Shown here piece by piece: positions 40,374 through 48,283 of a stretch of 56,978 bases of DNA; the stretch's first letter is position 1, and every line of letters starts with the position of its first letter. The translations under genes were made by a program, and so were the position numbers. Origin of the DNA: an uncultured Eubacteriales bacterium (lineage in GTDB: Bacteria; Bacillota; Clostridia; Oscillospirales; Acutalibacteraceae); assembly GCA_900317085.1 (NCBI GenBank), contig ONFJ01000010.1, positions 1-56,978 on the forward strand, read 5' to 3'. A model generated the notes under the pieces. It made no database searches. It was given only the letters and a program-made list of their open reading frames with translations, and had not been told where the DNA came from.

Positions 40374-40931
40374 TTACCACTCTTCCCCTTCCAGGTGGAC
40401 GGTGGTGTAGTCGTGGTGGACAGCGTCGAGGTAGGGGCCGAAGACGTCGGCCACTTTCATGCGCATGGAGGTCGTGTTGACGCAGGGATGGCAGCCGAAG
40501 TATTCGGCGTCCAGAACGTCTTCGTCCACGATGAGGCAGACGTGGTTCTCTGTGTCGTTCATGAGGCCCATGACGCTGACCGCGCCCGGTTCGATGTCGA
40601 GGTACTCCTCCATGAACTCGGCGTCCGCGAAGGACAGGCGGGCGACGCCCAGCTGGCCGGAGATCTCCTTCGTCTTGAACTTTTTGTCGTTCTTGATCAT
40701 CAACAGGTAGAACTGCGTCTTCTGGCGGTTGCACAGGAACAGGTTCTTGCAGATGACTGCCGGCGCCAGGAACTTGTCGATTTCCGCACAGACTTCCATC
40801 GTCGTCGCGGGCTCGGTGTCGACACACTCGTACTCGATGCCGAGGCCGTCTAAAAAGTCATAAACTCTGAGTTCTTTGTCAAGGCGTCCCGCTTCATCCG
40901 CGGGACGCCCTTTATATAACACGTTTTGCAT
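40374..40931 (-). CDS. prolyl-tRNA deacylase/YbaK-ProX-type editing protein
   Basis: 185 residues. YbaK/ProX fold: VYDFLDGLGIEYECVDTEPATTMEVC, the CKNLFLCNRQKTQFYLLMIKNDKKFKTKEI stretch with the catalytic lysine region, LGVARLSFADAEFMEEYLDIEPGAVSVMGLMND, and a C-terminal GCHPCVNTTSMRM. It would hydrolyse mischarged Ala/Cys-tRNA-Pro in the cytoplasm (family knowledge). Start ATG 40929-40931 with GGGGAGA upstream; an upstream in-frame extension covers nadE antisense of nothing sensible and is ignored. Follows nadE by 22 bp, so probably in one operon. Confidence 0.9.
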   Translation of the reverse strand: MQNVLYKGRPADEAGRLDKELRVYDFLDGLGIEYECVDTEPATTMEVCAEIDKFLAPAVICKNLFLCNRQKTQFYLLMIKNDKKFKTKEISGQLGVARLSFADAEFMEEYLDIEPGAVSVMGLMNDTENHVCLIVDEDVLDAEYFGCHPCVNTTSMRMKVADVFGPYLDAVHHDYTTVHLEGEEW

Positions 40932-40953
40932 ACAGTCGACTCTCCCCTGCCGC

Positions 40954-41724
40954 TTACAGTTCTTCCGGTTCGAAGGCCGGCATGAGGCGAAGCTTGTGCA
41001 GGTTGATGCGGTGGAGACGGTCGATCTTCGCCTTCGTCTCCTCGTCGTCGATCTCGCCGGTGCGGATGTAGCGGTCGAGGACAGCATAGGCGAAGCCCAG
41101 TTTCTCTTCATCGCCGACACCGGACAGGCCGTCAGACGGAGTCTTCTTCACAAGTTTCTCAGGCAGGCCGAGGACTTCGCCGATCTGCAGGACTTCTTCC
41201 ACGCAGAGGCTGGCCAGCGGGCTGAAGTCACCGGCGGCATCGCCGTACTTGGTCGAGTAGCCGACGAAGTCTTCGGACATGTTGCAGGTGTTCGCGACGC
41301 GGGCGCCGTTCGGCAGCATCTGGCCAACGGCGTACAATGTCGCCATGCGAAGACGCGGTGGCAGGTTGATGCGGGTGTCATTGGACAGTTCGTTCCGGCC
41401 GGTGATCTCCGCCAGTTTTTCGCTGCCCTCGAGCATGTGCTTCATGCCCTGAAAGGCTTCTTCAATGTTCAGTTCCACGAAGGGGATGCCGATGGCAGCC
41501 ACCAGTTCTCTCGAGTCGTCGATGTCCGGCTGGACGCCGTTCGGCATGAGTACGCCGACTACGCGGTCCGCACCGAGAGCTTCGGCACACAATGCCGCCG
41601 TCACACTCGAGTCCTTGCCGCCGGAGACGCCGACGACGGCCGAGCAGTTCGGGCCGTTTTCAGCGAAATAATCGCGGATCCACTGGACGATCTCATTCTT
41701 GGTTTTTTCGGGATTTTTCAGCAT
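40954..41724 (-). CDS. nadE: ammonia-dependent NAD synthetase
   Basis: 256 residues. PP-loop SGGKDSS (about 35-41), VLMPNGVQPDIDDS, RMATLYAVGQMLPNGARVANTCNMSEDFVGYSTKYGDAAGDFSP and the KTPSDGLSGVGDEEKLGF loop identify NadE. It amidates nicotinate adenine dinucleotide to NAD. No glutaminase domain, so it uses free ammonia. ATG 41722-41724 follows AAAGGGG. TATAAT lies just upstream (about 41755-41760). No NiaR palindrome is visible here, so it is not part of the nadABC regulation at 13.6 kb. Confidence 0.96.
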   Translation of the reverse strand: MLKNPEKTKNEIVQWIRDYFAENGPNCSAVVGVSGGKDSSVTAALCAEALGADRVVGVLMPNGVQPDIDDSRELVAAIGIPFVELNIEEAFQGMKHMLEGSEKLAEITGRNELSNDTRINLPPRLRMATLYAVGQMLPNGARVANTCNMSEDFVGYSTKYGDAAGDFSPLASLCVEEVLQIGEVLGLPEKLVKKTPSDGLSGVGDEEKLGFAYAVLDRYIRTGEIDDEETKAKIDRLHRINLHKLRLMPAFEPEEL

Positions 41725-41766
41725 GGTGCGTTCCCCTTTCAAAAGTCTGCAGCAATTATAACACAA

Positions 41767-41799
41767 AAAGGCGCCTTCGGAGCATCCGAAAGCGCCTTT
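41767..41799. terminator. terminator downstream of the clostripain-like gene
   Basis: AAAGGCGC-CTTCGG / CCGAA-AGCGCCTTT stem with AGCAT loop, between the nadE promoter and the clostripain stop. Confidence 0.8.
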
Positions 41800-41844
41800 G
41801 CTTTTCAGGTCAGTAGTTCCGATTCAGTTTTCTGTTCTGTACGC

Positions 41845-44235
41845 TCAGTTAGTCTTGACCGGAAGCCAGTGGAACGCACCGAACAGGTCGGTCAGACGGT
41901 AGCTGTAGACACAGCCCGTGTTGCTGACCTTGCGGGAGTAGACCGAGAGGCCTTCGCTGCCGACGGTGAAAGCATTACCGAGGGAGTACTCTTCTTTCAC
42001 ATCGCCGCTCTCATCGTAATGGTCGCAGAGAAGCTGGATGCGGTCGCCCGCTTCGATAGCGAGGAGGCCCTTGGCTTCGACGTCCACATCGTAGACGCGT
42101 TCCGCGCCGAGGGCGGAGTCCCTGCCGGTCTCTTCATTGAACTCGACGATGATGTTGACACGCTCGCCATTGAGCTGCGCCGGGATGTACTTCGTCGTGA
42201 TATACTTGCCGTCGCCGTCCTCATCGAGGTCGGAGATCGGGTAGATGGCCGCGAAGTTGCCGTCGAGGGTGATCCAGTTGCCGGTCCACTCGTCGATGAG
42301 GTCGCCGTCTTCGTTGTACTTGCCGGTGTTGTCGAGACCGAGGTCGAGCCAGCCGCCGTTGTTCGTGTCGGGCACGAAGACGTTGACTTCTGCCGCTTTG
42401 ATCTCCGCCCACTGCTCATCGGTCAGCGCAAGGACATCCTTGCCGTCCTTCTGAACGGTCTTGAAGTCCGCGGCCGGAGTCAGGGCACGGTTCGACAGCG
42501 CCGACGCTGCCACACGGATCATGGAGTCGGTCATCCAGGAAGCGGAGTTGCCGCCGAGGATGGACTGGAAGTCGGTGGCGCCGTACTGGGAGCCGCCGGT
42601 CGTGTAATAACCGGAGTTGCCGGTCATATTCTGACCGAGCATGTTATAGAAGTCGTTGACGGTGTAGGAACCGGTCGAGCCGCTGTACGAGCCCACATAC
42701 GGGCTGCTGGAGCCGCTGTAGTTGTAGTACTGGCCGCCGGTCAGCAGGTCGAACAGGGACGAGCCGCTGGAGTTGGAGGCGATCTGCCCCGAAGACTCGA
42801 GGGTCGCGTACTGTTTGACCGAACCGGTGAAGGCTTCGTCCATTCCGATCTCATCGTAAATGGAGGTCATGGCGTTCATGTACCGGAGGTTGCTGTTCGG
42901 GAAGTACATGGACAGACCGTAGGAGTCGGAGATGCCGTTCGCGCGGTTGTACTTGACCGCGTTCTGGACGACGTTCGCAAGAGCGGTCGCCTTATCGCTG
43001 CCGAGCTTCTTGCAGAAGTCGACCACGTCGACCTGGTCAAGACGGCTGGATGCCGCGAATTCCTTCGACGAGCTGCGGGCCGTCGCCACGTCCTGGAAGT
43101 GGTCCGAGGTCAGGGTCGCCTGCAGGTCATTGCCGAAGTTCGTAAGGGCTTCCGGAAGCGTGCCGTGGAGTTCGGCAAGGTCGATGAGAGACAGCGTCGT
43201 CTGGGCACCGTAACTGCCGATGCCGTAGTAGCCGCTCATCGCGCTGGCAGACTTCGAGGTGAAGTCATCGAGAAGCCGCTTGCCGAGCTGGAGAGTCGAA
43301 GTCGACGTGTTCGCACTTAGGTCGGACAGCCAGTTGGTGTAGTACCAGCCGGTGCCGGGTTCAGACTCTTCCGAAGCGATGAGATAGTCGGCATAGGGCT
43401 CGAGTGCCATCGCGTTTTCGAGCGTTGCCATCAGGCAGGCGTCGAAACCGACGAAGTCGAACTTCACGCCGCCGGCCTTCAGAGCCTTGGCCACTTCGGC
43501 CGTGTCCATCGTGCCGTTCGGGTAAAGTTCATCGCGACCATAACCGGTAACACTGCCGCCACCGTGGTCCCAGAGGATGAGCATGTAACGGTCCGCGGGA
43601 GCCGCCTTCGCCGCGTACTGGATGAAGGAGCTCAGGACTTCCGGTTTGGTCATGTCCGCGCTGCGAAGCGTATCCATGCGGGAAAGGCCGCGGGAAGTCG
43701 CCTGCCAGCGTTCGATGTTCCGGCTGCTCATGACATTGTTCGCCCAGCGCTTCGTACCGCCGGTCTGAACGATGATGTTGAGGTTCTCGTTGGTGAGGTC
43801 CGCATGGAGGATCTCATTGAGGTCCGACGTCGCCATACCGGACTGGGACTCGAGGTCCGAGCCGATGAGGTACAGCATGAGGGTGACCTTGTCCTGGCCG
43901 TTGCCCTTCAGTGTCGTGAACTTCGAACGAGCCGCGCCGTCGACCAAGGTGTCGACCGCGTTCTCATCGGTATTCGAATAAGAGGAATTGTTGCTGTAGG
44001 TGGAGTAGGAACCCGGAGTGACGACGGTCGAATCGCCACCAAAGCCAAGGCAGCTTCCGAGGACACCCATGATAATGACAAAGATGGTGCCGAGGATGCC
44101 AAGGCCGCCGGCTCTCGTCATGCCGGGACGGCCACCGCCGCCACCGCCAAACCCACCGGACGGTCCGCCCGAGAAAACGCTTCCCGGTCCCCCGCCAACG
44201 TTTTCCACACGACTGTGAGGTCTTCCAGCTGGCAT
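41845..44235 (-). CDS. clostripain family (C11) cysteine peptidase, membrane-anchored
   Basis: 796 residues. A Gly/Pro-rich basic N-terminus and a transmembrane helix (about 45-65) make it an anchored exoprotein. The caspase-like C11 domain follows: MLYLIGSDLES, NLNIIVQTGG, His224 in LWDHGGG and nucleophile Cys267 in FVGFDACLMAT, then EESEPGTGWYY. The C-terminal 300 residues include a Ser/Tyr/Gly-rich linker (about 470-530) and beta-rich domains of unknown role. C11 enzymes cleave after Arg/Lys. GGAGG lies 7 bases before ATG. Confidence 0.93.
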   Translation of the reverse strand: MPAGRPHSRVENVGGGPGSVFSGGPSGGFGGGGGGRPGMTRAGGLGILGTIFVIIMGVLGSCLGFGGDSTVVTPGSYSTYSNNSSYSNTDENAVDTLVDGAARSKFTTLKGNGQDKVTLMLYLIGSDLESQSGMATSDLNEILHADLTNENLNIIVQTGGTKRWANNVMSSRNIERWQATSRGLSRMDTLRSADMTKPEVLSSFIQYAAKAAPADRYMLILWDHGGGSVTGYGRDELYPNGTMDTAEVAKALKAGGVKFDFVGFDACLMATLENAMALEPYADYLIASEESEPGTGWYYTNWLSDLSANTSTSTLQLGKRLLDDFTSKSASAMSGYYGIGSYGAQTTLSLIDLAELHGTLPEALTNFGNDLQATLTSDHFQDVATARSSSKEFAASSRLDQVDVVDFCKKLGSDKATALANVVQNAVKYNRANGISDSYGLSMYFPNSNLRYMNAMTSIYDEIGMDEAFTGSVKQYATLESSGQIASNSSGSSLFDLLTGGQYYNYSGSSSPYVGSYSGSTGSYTVNDFYNMLGQNMTGNSGYYTTGGSQYGATDFQSILGGNSASWMTDSMIRVAASALSNRALTPAADFKTVQKDGKDVLALTDEQWAEIKAAEVNVFVPDTNNGGWLDLGLDNTGKYNEDGDLIDEWTGNWITLDGNFAAIYPISDLDEDGDGKYITTKYIPAQLNGERVNIIVEFNEETGRDSALGAERVYDVDVEAKGLLAIEAGDRIQLLCDHYDESGDVKEEYSLGNAFTVGSEGLSVYSRKVSNTGCVYSYRLTDLFGAFHWLPVKTN

Positions 44236-44346
44236 AAAAACGCCTCCTTCAAATGATCAGACCGGCTTCCCGGCCCATTTTACTTACACTTTAATAAGAT
44301 AATACCATAAATCGCGAACCAATACGCAAAAAATGTGCAAAAAGAA

Positions 44347-44376
44347 AAACCCCCGAACCAAACGGTTCGAGGGTTT
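44347..44376 (-). terminator. terminator left of the integrated element
   Basis: AAACCCTCGAACC / GGTTCGGGGGTTT stem on the minus strand, then TTTTTCTTTTTGCAC. The right-hand end of the element has a terminator followed by TTTTTCTTTTGGGCAC. This one may be the original rpsI terminator displaced by the insertion. Confidence 0.7.
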
Positions 44377-44403
44377 GAGAGTCGAAAGATTGCCGTACGG
44401 GCA

Positions 44404-44415
44404 GTTATCTCTTGG
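44404..44415. other. left attachment-site core
   Basis: GTTATCTCTTGG, identical to 47271-47282 in the end of rpsI. Confidence 0.65.
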
Positions 44416-44508
44416 GTAACGTTTGGAGAACCATTTGGCACGTATCTACGTGGCTTTTCAATGCAGTGTTGGCAACGTGTTACCAACCATATTTTTGTGC
44501 ATCTTGCT

Positions 44509-44664
44509 TTACTCGACAGTTTTCAGATAGTCCTCCATGGCCTTCTTGATGATGGCAGCTTGAGAGTCACCGGTCTCCTTGCACTTTTCCTTGAAGGCAT
44601 CAACGATCTCCTTCGAGATGCGGAATGAAATGTGGGTATAGTGCTCCGCCTGCCACTTTTTCAC
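44509..44664 (-). CDS. small ribbon-helix-helix-like protein, possibly truncated
   Basis: 51 residues if GTG at 44662-44664 starts it: KKWQAEHYTHISFRISKEIVDAFKEKCKETGDSQAAIIKKAMEDYLK. The pattern of a short strand (HISFRISKE) and two helices ending in an Arc/MetJ-like turn (GDSQAAIIKKAMEDYL) suggests a DNA-binding antitoxin-type domain. The frame stays open back to the hicB stop (GCATAA), in the same phase, and GGAGG sits just after that stop, too far from the GTG, so the N-terminus may be lost. Lies downstream of hicB at the element edge. Confidence 0.55.
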   Translation of the reverse strand: MKKWQAEHYTHISFRISKEIVDAFKEKCKETGDSQAAIIKKAMEDYLKTVE

Positions 44665-44688
44665 GATTTCCGGATCGACACCTCCAAG

Positions 44689-45096
44689 TTATGCGTCAAT
44701 CTGCAGATACTCCATCAATGCATTTTGAAAGATTTTAGAGCAATTGACATCGCTCTCATCCGCTGCATCAGCGAGCCATGCAGGAAGGGATAGGGTCTTT
44801 TTCACAAAACGATTCTTGATTCGATCGCGGATTGCGGGCATAAAGACCTCAATGAGGACCGGAACCTCCCCTTCATTCACGACGATGTCTTTCAATGCGG
44901 TGGGCTCCGGGATCAGGTCGTTATCCTGTTCCATACCAAAGAGGTGGACACCGAGGGCTTCTTTGGCGTTTGCGAGGGCCATTTCTGTATTGTCTTTATC
45001 GGCACAAGGAAGGCAACCAGGAAGATCGGGAAACTCGATAGAAATACCGTCCTCATCATAACTAAATACGGCGATATAAGAATAGCGGTTTTTCAC
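44689..45096 (-). CDS. hicB: HicB-family antitoxin
   Basis: 135 residues. The N-terminal partial RNase-H fold YIAVFSYDEDGISIEFPDLPGCLPCADKDNTEMALANAKEALGVHLFGME matches HicB antitoxins that bind and silence HicA. The C-terminal part (VKKTLSLPAWLADAADESDVNCSKIFQNALMEYLQ) is a ribbon-helix-helix DNA-binding domain that would autorepress the operon. It follows hicA by 31 bp in the order hicA-hicB. Located within the rpsI-integrated element. Confidence 0.93.
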   Translation of the reverse strand: MKNRYSYIAVFSYDEDGISIEFPDLPGCLPCADKDNTEMALANAKEALGVHLFGMEQDNDLIPEPTALKDIVVNEGEVPVLIEVFMPAIRDRIKNRFVKKTLSLPAWLADAADESDVNCSKIFQNALMEYLQIDA

Positions 45097-45127
45097 AATA
45101 ATTCCTCCTTTATTTCAGGTCTCGGGA

Positions 45128-45325
45128 TTACTCTAAAGTAATCCCGGCCTGCTTACAAATACTTTTTACGGTTTTTATTGGAATGTCTTTCCGTGGGTGT
45201 GTTACCGTAACCTTTCCGGGTTTGGTTGGATGTTTGAATTGGTGGTGGTCTCCGTTGCAAGCAACCTCGTACCATCCATCGGATTTCAGAATCGCGATAA
45301 TTTCGCGAGATGAGTAGCTTTTCAT
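45128..45325 (-). CDS. hicA: HicA mRNA interferase toxin
   Basis: 65 residues, standard HicA size. A dsRBD-like fold with MKSYSSREIIAILKSDGWYEVACNGDHHQFKHPTKPGKVTVTHPRK split across conserved segments: the G-D-H-H-Q-F-K-H run carries the catalytic histidine. HicA cleaves mRNA and tmRNA ribosome-independently and is neutralised by HicB. GGGGGAC RBS precedes ATG. A perfect-consensus promoter lies at 45352-45380. Confidence 0.94.
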   Translation of the reverse strand: MKSYSSREIIAILKSDGWYEVACNGDHHQFKHPTKPGKVTVTHPRKDIPIKTVKSICKQAGITLE

Positions 45326-45351
45326 CGGTGTCCCCCTTTCTTTCTGACTTC

Positions 45352-45380
45352 ATTATAATACATAATTTATTACGTGTCAA
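45352..45380 (-). promoter_or_regulatory. promoter and likely operator of hicAB
   Basis: Minus strand TTGACA (45375-45380), 17-bp spacer, TATAAT (45352-45357). Just upstream (about 45390-45412) is an inverted repeat GATACATAA / TTATTTATC that may be the HicB operator. Confidence 0.8.
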
Positions 45381-45417
45381 TAGTATTTGATAAATAATTT
45401 TTTATGTATCAAAAAAG

Positions 45418-45446
45418 AACCCCGGAGCTTGATGTGCTCCGGGGTT
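45418..45446 (-). terminator. terminator of the holin remnant
   Basis: AACCCCGGAGC / GCTCCGGGGTT stem, followed on the minus strand by CTTTTTTG. Confidence 0.8.
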
Positions 45447-45493
45447 TAAACGTCTCCACAGTGATCCGCCTCTGTGAGAGGCGTGGGGAGCTC

Positions 45494-45895
45494 TTATTTA
45501 CCGTTTTTCAACGCCTCGATGGCGTTCTTCAGCTTGTCGAGAATCGGCAAGCCAAGGGCTCCTGCGTTCTCTAGAATGCTGAGCCCTTCCTCAGCAATGT
45601 AATAAATGCAAGCAGCGTCCTTCCAGATTGTCACTTTCATCGCGATGTCCAACCATGCGGCAATCAGAAGGATAAAGAAGATTTCCACCTTCTTGGCAGC
45701 ACCTTCGGGCATGGTCTTGCTGGACAAGCCTCCGTCTTCCGTGTTCGGGGACTATCCGGCAAACCCACAGAGAAGGCCGGTGGCAACGTCGACAGCAACG
45801 AATATCAGAAGGGCAGTCATGGCATCGGTCCATCCGCCGTAGGCCTGTGCAATCCAGGCACCGATGGCGGCAAAAACTGCACAAGCAGCATCTTT
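45494..45895 (-). pseudogene. phage holin (holin-4/TcdE-like) broken by a nonsense codon
   Basis: The minus strand reads KDAACAVFAAIGAWIAQ, then a DAMTALLIFVAVDVATGLLCGFAG segment and a TAG (45754-45756) where the family has Tyr. It continues in the same frame as SPNTEDGGLSSKTMPEGAAKKVEIFFILLIAAWLDIA to the stop at 45494. The hydrophobic helices and GGLSSK..GxAKK motif are typical of Firmicutes phage holins. The upstream end runs into the truncated tail gene on the other strand without a start codon, so the 5' end is also lost. A downstream ATG gives a 77-codon fragment. Confidence 0.78.
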
Positions 45896-45906
45896 GTAAC
45901 TCAGCG

Positions 45907-46344
45907 TCAGGCGAAACCTTGGCGTCTTTTTCGATTCATTACAAAGGCCGATTACTCACACCGTTTCATTTCAAGATGACACCGAAAGCAAGACCAGTGG
46001 CACCTTCGAAGAACAAAAAGAAAAAGGCAGACCTCGTAACCACTAAGAACTATAGGATACGAGCTGCCATAAAAACAGGAGCTAAAGGAGAACTTGGGCA
46101 CTACACACGAACAAGAACACGTGGTGGTCCTTATTCGAAAAGCACCGGTGCGCTCTTTATGCTGAACGGAGGACAGGTCCCAGCCTACCGTGACAGCGGA
46201 AACCGGAAGGACATCAAAGTGTGGAAGACCCTCTCTGTTCCGCAGATGGTAGGTAATGAAGAAGTGCAGGAGGCGTACATGAATAGGCTGGAAGGCGAAA
46301 CTCAAAAGCTGATGGATAAGTACTATGACATGTGTATAAAATAA
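45907..46344 (+). pseudogene. truncated phage minor tail protein Z-like gene
   Basis: About 145 codons without a proper start: SFSIHYKGRLLTPFHFKMTPKARP, a basic linker, YRIRAAIKTGAKGELGH and FMLNGGQVPAYRDSGNRKDIKVWKTLSVPQMVGNEEVQEAYMNRLEGE. The layout recalls prophage minor tail protein Z (GPZ) C-terminal regions. The 5' part is missing at the junction with the holin remnant (about 45895-45920), consistent with a deletion joining two phage genes in opposite orientation. Confidence 0.6.
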
Positions 46345-46369
46345 AAGGCTGAACCAAAGCCAGCCTTTT
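46343..46369. terminator. bidirectional terminator after the tail fragment
   Basis: AAAAGGCTG / CAGCCTTTT stem with AACCAAAGC loop, overlapping the tail gene stop. Confidence 0.75.
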
Positions 46370-46370
46370 A

Positions 46371-46454
46371 TTACCAATAGATGATTCTTCTCGACGGACG
46401 ATTGGGGTCCGCCTCTGTTTTTAAGAGCTTTATCAATAACCAAATAGTAAACAT
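46371..46454 (-). CDS. 27-residue small ORF with a strong RBS
   Basis: MFTIWLLIKLLKTEADPNRPSRRIIYW, started by ATG 46452-46454 with AGGAGG seven bases upstream, ending in a terminator. An amphipathic/hydrophobic N-terminal half and a basic tail. No homologue recognised; might be a small membrane peptide of the element. Too short to judge by codon use. Confidence 0.4.
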   Translation of the reverse strand: MFTIWLLIKLLKTEADPNRPSRRIIYW

Positions 46455-46618
46455 ATCAACACCTCCTGTTGACATTTTTATCTTACATCTGAAACTTAAA
46501 AACACCTCAAGAAGCCGTAACACCTTGATGAATTTCTGAAAAGATTTTTCCCGCGAAGGTACTGTGACGGTGAGACACCCGCTGTGGTGCTCGCGGGCGC
46601 AAAAATCGAAAATTTTTT

Positions 46619-47026
46619 GAAGGCGAAAAAACCGAAGCGGCAACTCGACGCGTCCCACTTCACCGCGCCATCGTCCCTTTCTTCGCCCAGTGGATGGAAA
46701 AGCCAGGCGAATATCTGGTCACACAGCTGAACGGCCGTGAGTTCCGCTTCCAAACGAACCATGGGCAATATTCAGAAAACTATTGGACTCCTGTGCTCGA
46801 AGAGGTCGGTGTGCTGAAGTACATCGCCGATGACGTCATTGAGCGTCTCCACAAGCCCCATGACTGCCGGCATACGTTCACATCAATGTGGAAGACGCAA
46901 AAGCTCGACGAGGCCATGCGGAGAAAAATTCAGGGCCATTCCGGGCAAGGCATTGGAGAACGAGTATATACAGAATACGAAATGACCACACTTCTCGAAG
47001 AGATCAATCAACTGTGGACCCCATGA
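46619..47026 (+). pseudogene. C-terminal catalytic fragment of a tyrosine recombinase (integrase)
   Basis: About 135 codons with no start: EKTEAATRRVPLHRAIVPFFAQW (catalytic Arg region), then KPHDCRHTFTSMW (HxxR box), IQGHSGQGIGERVYTEY with the GH pair and the tyrosine nucleophile, and the closing helix. The N-terminal arm-binding and core-binding domains are gone; the frame meets a TGA at about 46574. It lies 245 bp from the rpsI attachment site, as integrase genes do, and ends in a hairpin (47032-47058). Confidence 0.85.
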
Positions 47027-47031
47027 AAGAA

Positions 47032-47058
47032 AGAGCAAGGGACACGATCCCTTGCTCT
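47032..47058 (+). terminator. hairpin after the integrase fragment
   Basis: AGAGCAAGGGA / TCCCTTGCTCT with CACGA loop; no strong T tract. Confidence 0.55.
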
Positions 47059-47162
47059 CCGCCATACAAAACCGCTTAACTACGTTTGTTATGTGGTTTT
47101 TCCTCCTCTTTGACCCCACACTTGACCATATATTTGACCCCACAGAGAATAGGGTCGCCTTT

Positions 47163-47193
47163 GTTACCAACGCGTTACCAACGTGTTACCAAC
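47163..47193. repeat. three 11-bp-spaced GTTACCAAC repeats (integrase arm sites)
   Basis: Copies at 47163-47171, 47174-47182 and 47185-47193, with one more at 44479-44487 near the other end. Regular helical spacing next to the integrase and attachment core indicates arm-type binding sites. Confidence 0.65.
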
Positions 47194-47226
47194 GAGGGTT
47201 GGTTTGTCAAAAGTGCCCAAAAGAAA

Positions 47227-47254
47227 AACCGCAGAACTACGTGGTTCTGCGGTT
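47227..47254 (-). terminator. terminator of rplM-rpsI, supplied by the element
   Basis: AACCGCAGAACC / (G)TTCTGCGGTT stem followed by TTTTTC on the minus strand, 18 bp after the rpsI stop and inside the element boundary. Confidence 0.8.
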
Positions 47255-47270
47255 CGTTTTTGCATAAGTT

Positions 47271-47282
47271 GTTATCTCTTGG
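47271..47282. other. right attachment-site core in the rpsI 3' end
   Basis: GTTATCTCTTGG contains the rpsI stop codon complement and is repeated at 44404-44415. Confidence 0.65.
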
Positions 47283-47667
47283 AGAACTGCGGTGCGCGAC
47301 GGGCACCTTTGAGACCGTATTTCTTTCTTTCCTTCATTCTCGGGTCTCTGGTCAGGAAACCAGCCTTCTTGAGCTGCGGACGAAGGGTCTCGTCATATTC
47401 AAGGAGAGCTCTGGAAAGACCGTGACGGATGGCACCGGCCTGACCGGAAACGCCACCGCCCTGGACGCGGACGACGATGTCGAACTTCTCGGTGAGGCCG
47501 AGCAGCTCGAGGGGCTGACGGACGATGACCTTCAGGGTCTCAAGACCGAAGTAATCGTCGATGTCTCTTTCGTTGATGGTGATCTTACCGGTACCCGGAT
47601 AAACGCGAACGCGGGCAACGGAGCTTTTTCTGCGGCCAGTGCCGTAATAGAAATTACTTTCGTACAT
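47272..47667 (-). CDS. rpsI: 30S ribosomal protein S9
   Basis: 131 residues, ending in the invariant FSKR that reaches the ribosomal P site. [33 protein letters not shown] and [19 protein letters not shown] are universal S9 segments. It follows rplM by 13 bp as in nearly all bacteria. The gene end serves as target of the integrated element, which left the coding sequence intact. Confidence 0.98.
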   Translation of the reverse strand: MYESNFYYGTGRRKSSVARVRVYPGTGKITINERDIDDYFGLETLKVIVRQPLELLGLTEKFDIVVRVQGGGVSGQAGAIRHGLSRALLEYDETLRPQLKKAGFLTRDPRMKERKKYGLKGARRAPQFSKR

Positions 47668-47680
47668 GTGTTACCCTCCC

Positions 47681-48109
47681 TTAAAATTCACGTGCTTCCG
47701 GCTTCTGAGCCTCATGCTTGTGCTCAGGACCAGCATAGACATGCAGACGAGTGAGCGCCTTGCGACCAAGAGTGTTGTCGGGGAGCATGCCCTTGACAGC
47801 CTTCTTGACGACGAACTCGGGCTTCTCAGCCATCAGCTTCTTGTACTTGACCTCTTTGAGGTTACCGATGTAACCGGTGTGATGGTAGTACATTTTCTGA
47901 TCGAGTTTCTTACCGGTCAGAACGACTTTATCCGCATTGATGACAACGACGAAGTCGCCGGTATCAACATGAGGAGTGAAGATCGGTTTGTGTTTGCCGC
48001 GGAGAAGAGTAGCGGCTTCAGCAGCAAGAGCACCGAGGGTCTTGCCTTCTGCGTCAAGCAGATACCATTTACGCTCAACTTCGTTGGCTTTCGGCATATA
48101 AGTTGACAT
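47681..48109 (-). CDS. rplM: 50S ribosomal protein L13
   Basis: 142 residues. [49 protein letters not shown] is split over the canonical L13 core, with [15 protein letters not shown] and [24 protein letters not shown]13 is an early 50S assembly protein. GGAGG lies 7 bases before ATG 48107-48109; an upstream ATG is not used. First gene of rplM-rpsI. Confidence 0.98.
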   Translation of the reverse strand: MSTYMPKANEVERKWYLLDAEGKTLGALAAEAATLLRGKHKPIFTPHVDTGDFVVVINADKVVLTGKKLDQKMYYHHTGYIGNLKEVKYKKLMAEKPEFVVKKAVKGMLPDNTLGRKALTRLHVYAGPEHKHEAQKPEAREF

Positions 48110-48143
48110 ACCTGTTCCTCCAAATAGTTTTTGTTGCCCGACT

Positions 48144-48172
48144 ATAGTAACACCGCGCCTTTTCCGAGTCAA
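48144..48172 (-). promoter_or_regulatory. promoter of rplM-rpsI
   Basis: Minus strand TTGACT (48167-48172), 17-bp spacer, TACTAT (48144-48149). The leader is short (about 30 nt). Confidence 0.75.
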
Positions 48173-48240
48173 CAGGAAATTTTCGAAAAATTGATTTAGA
48201 TAGTCACTATCTCCGTTTTTCTCGTTTTTTCTCGCTTTTT

Positions 48241-48259
48241 CGCATCATTTCCTGATGCG
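48241..48259 (-). terminator. terminator of the cysS-CDF operon
   Basis: CGCATCA / TGATGCG stem followed by AAAAAG on the minus strand and flanked by T-rich sequence; 25 bp after the CDF stop. Confidence 0.6.
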
Positions 48260-48283
48260 CGATTTTTCATATTTTTCAGCGAT

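Larger units (their letters stand above)
44404..47282. mobile_element. decayed prophage/integrative element in the 3' end of rpsI
   Basis: Bounded by the direct repeat GTTATCTCTTGG: the right copy (47271-47282) is the stop and last codons of rpsI, the left copy is at 44404-44415. Inside, AT-richer than the surroundings, are hicAB, a broken holin, a truncated tail protein and the C-terminal catalytic part of a tyrosine recombinase next to the right end. Three arm-type repeats GTTACCAAC at 11-bp spacing lie at 47163-47193 and one at 44479-44487. About 2.9 kb remain of a larger element. Confidence 0.75.

Noticed and set aside
45952..46443. 163-codon minus-strand ORF in the element
   Set aside because: Antisense to the tail-protein fragment, no RBS, cysteine/serine-rich composition of a shadow frame.
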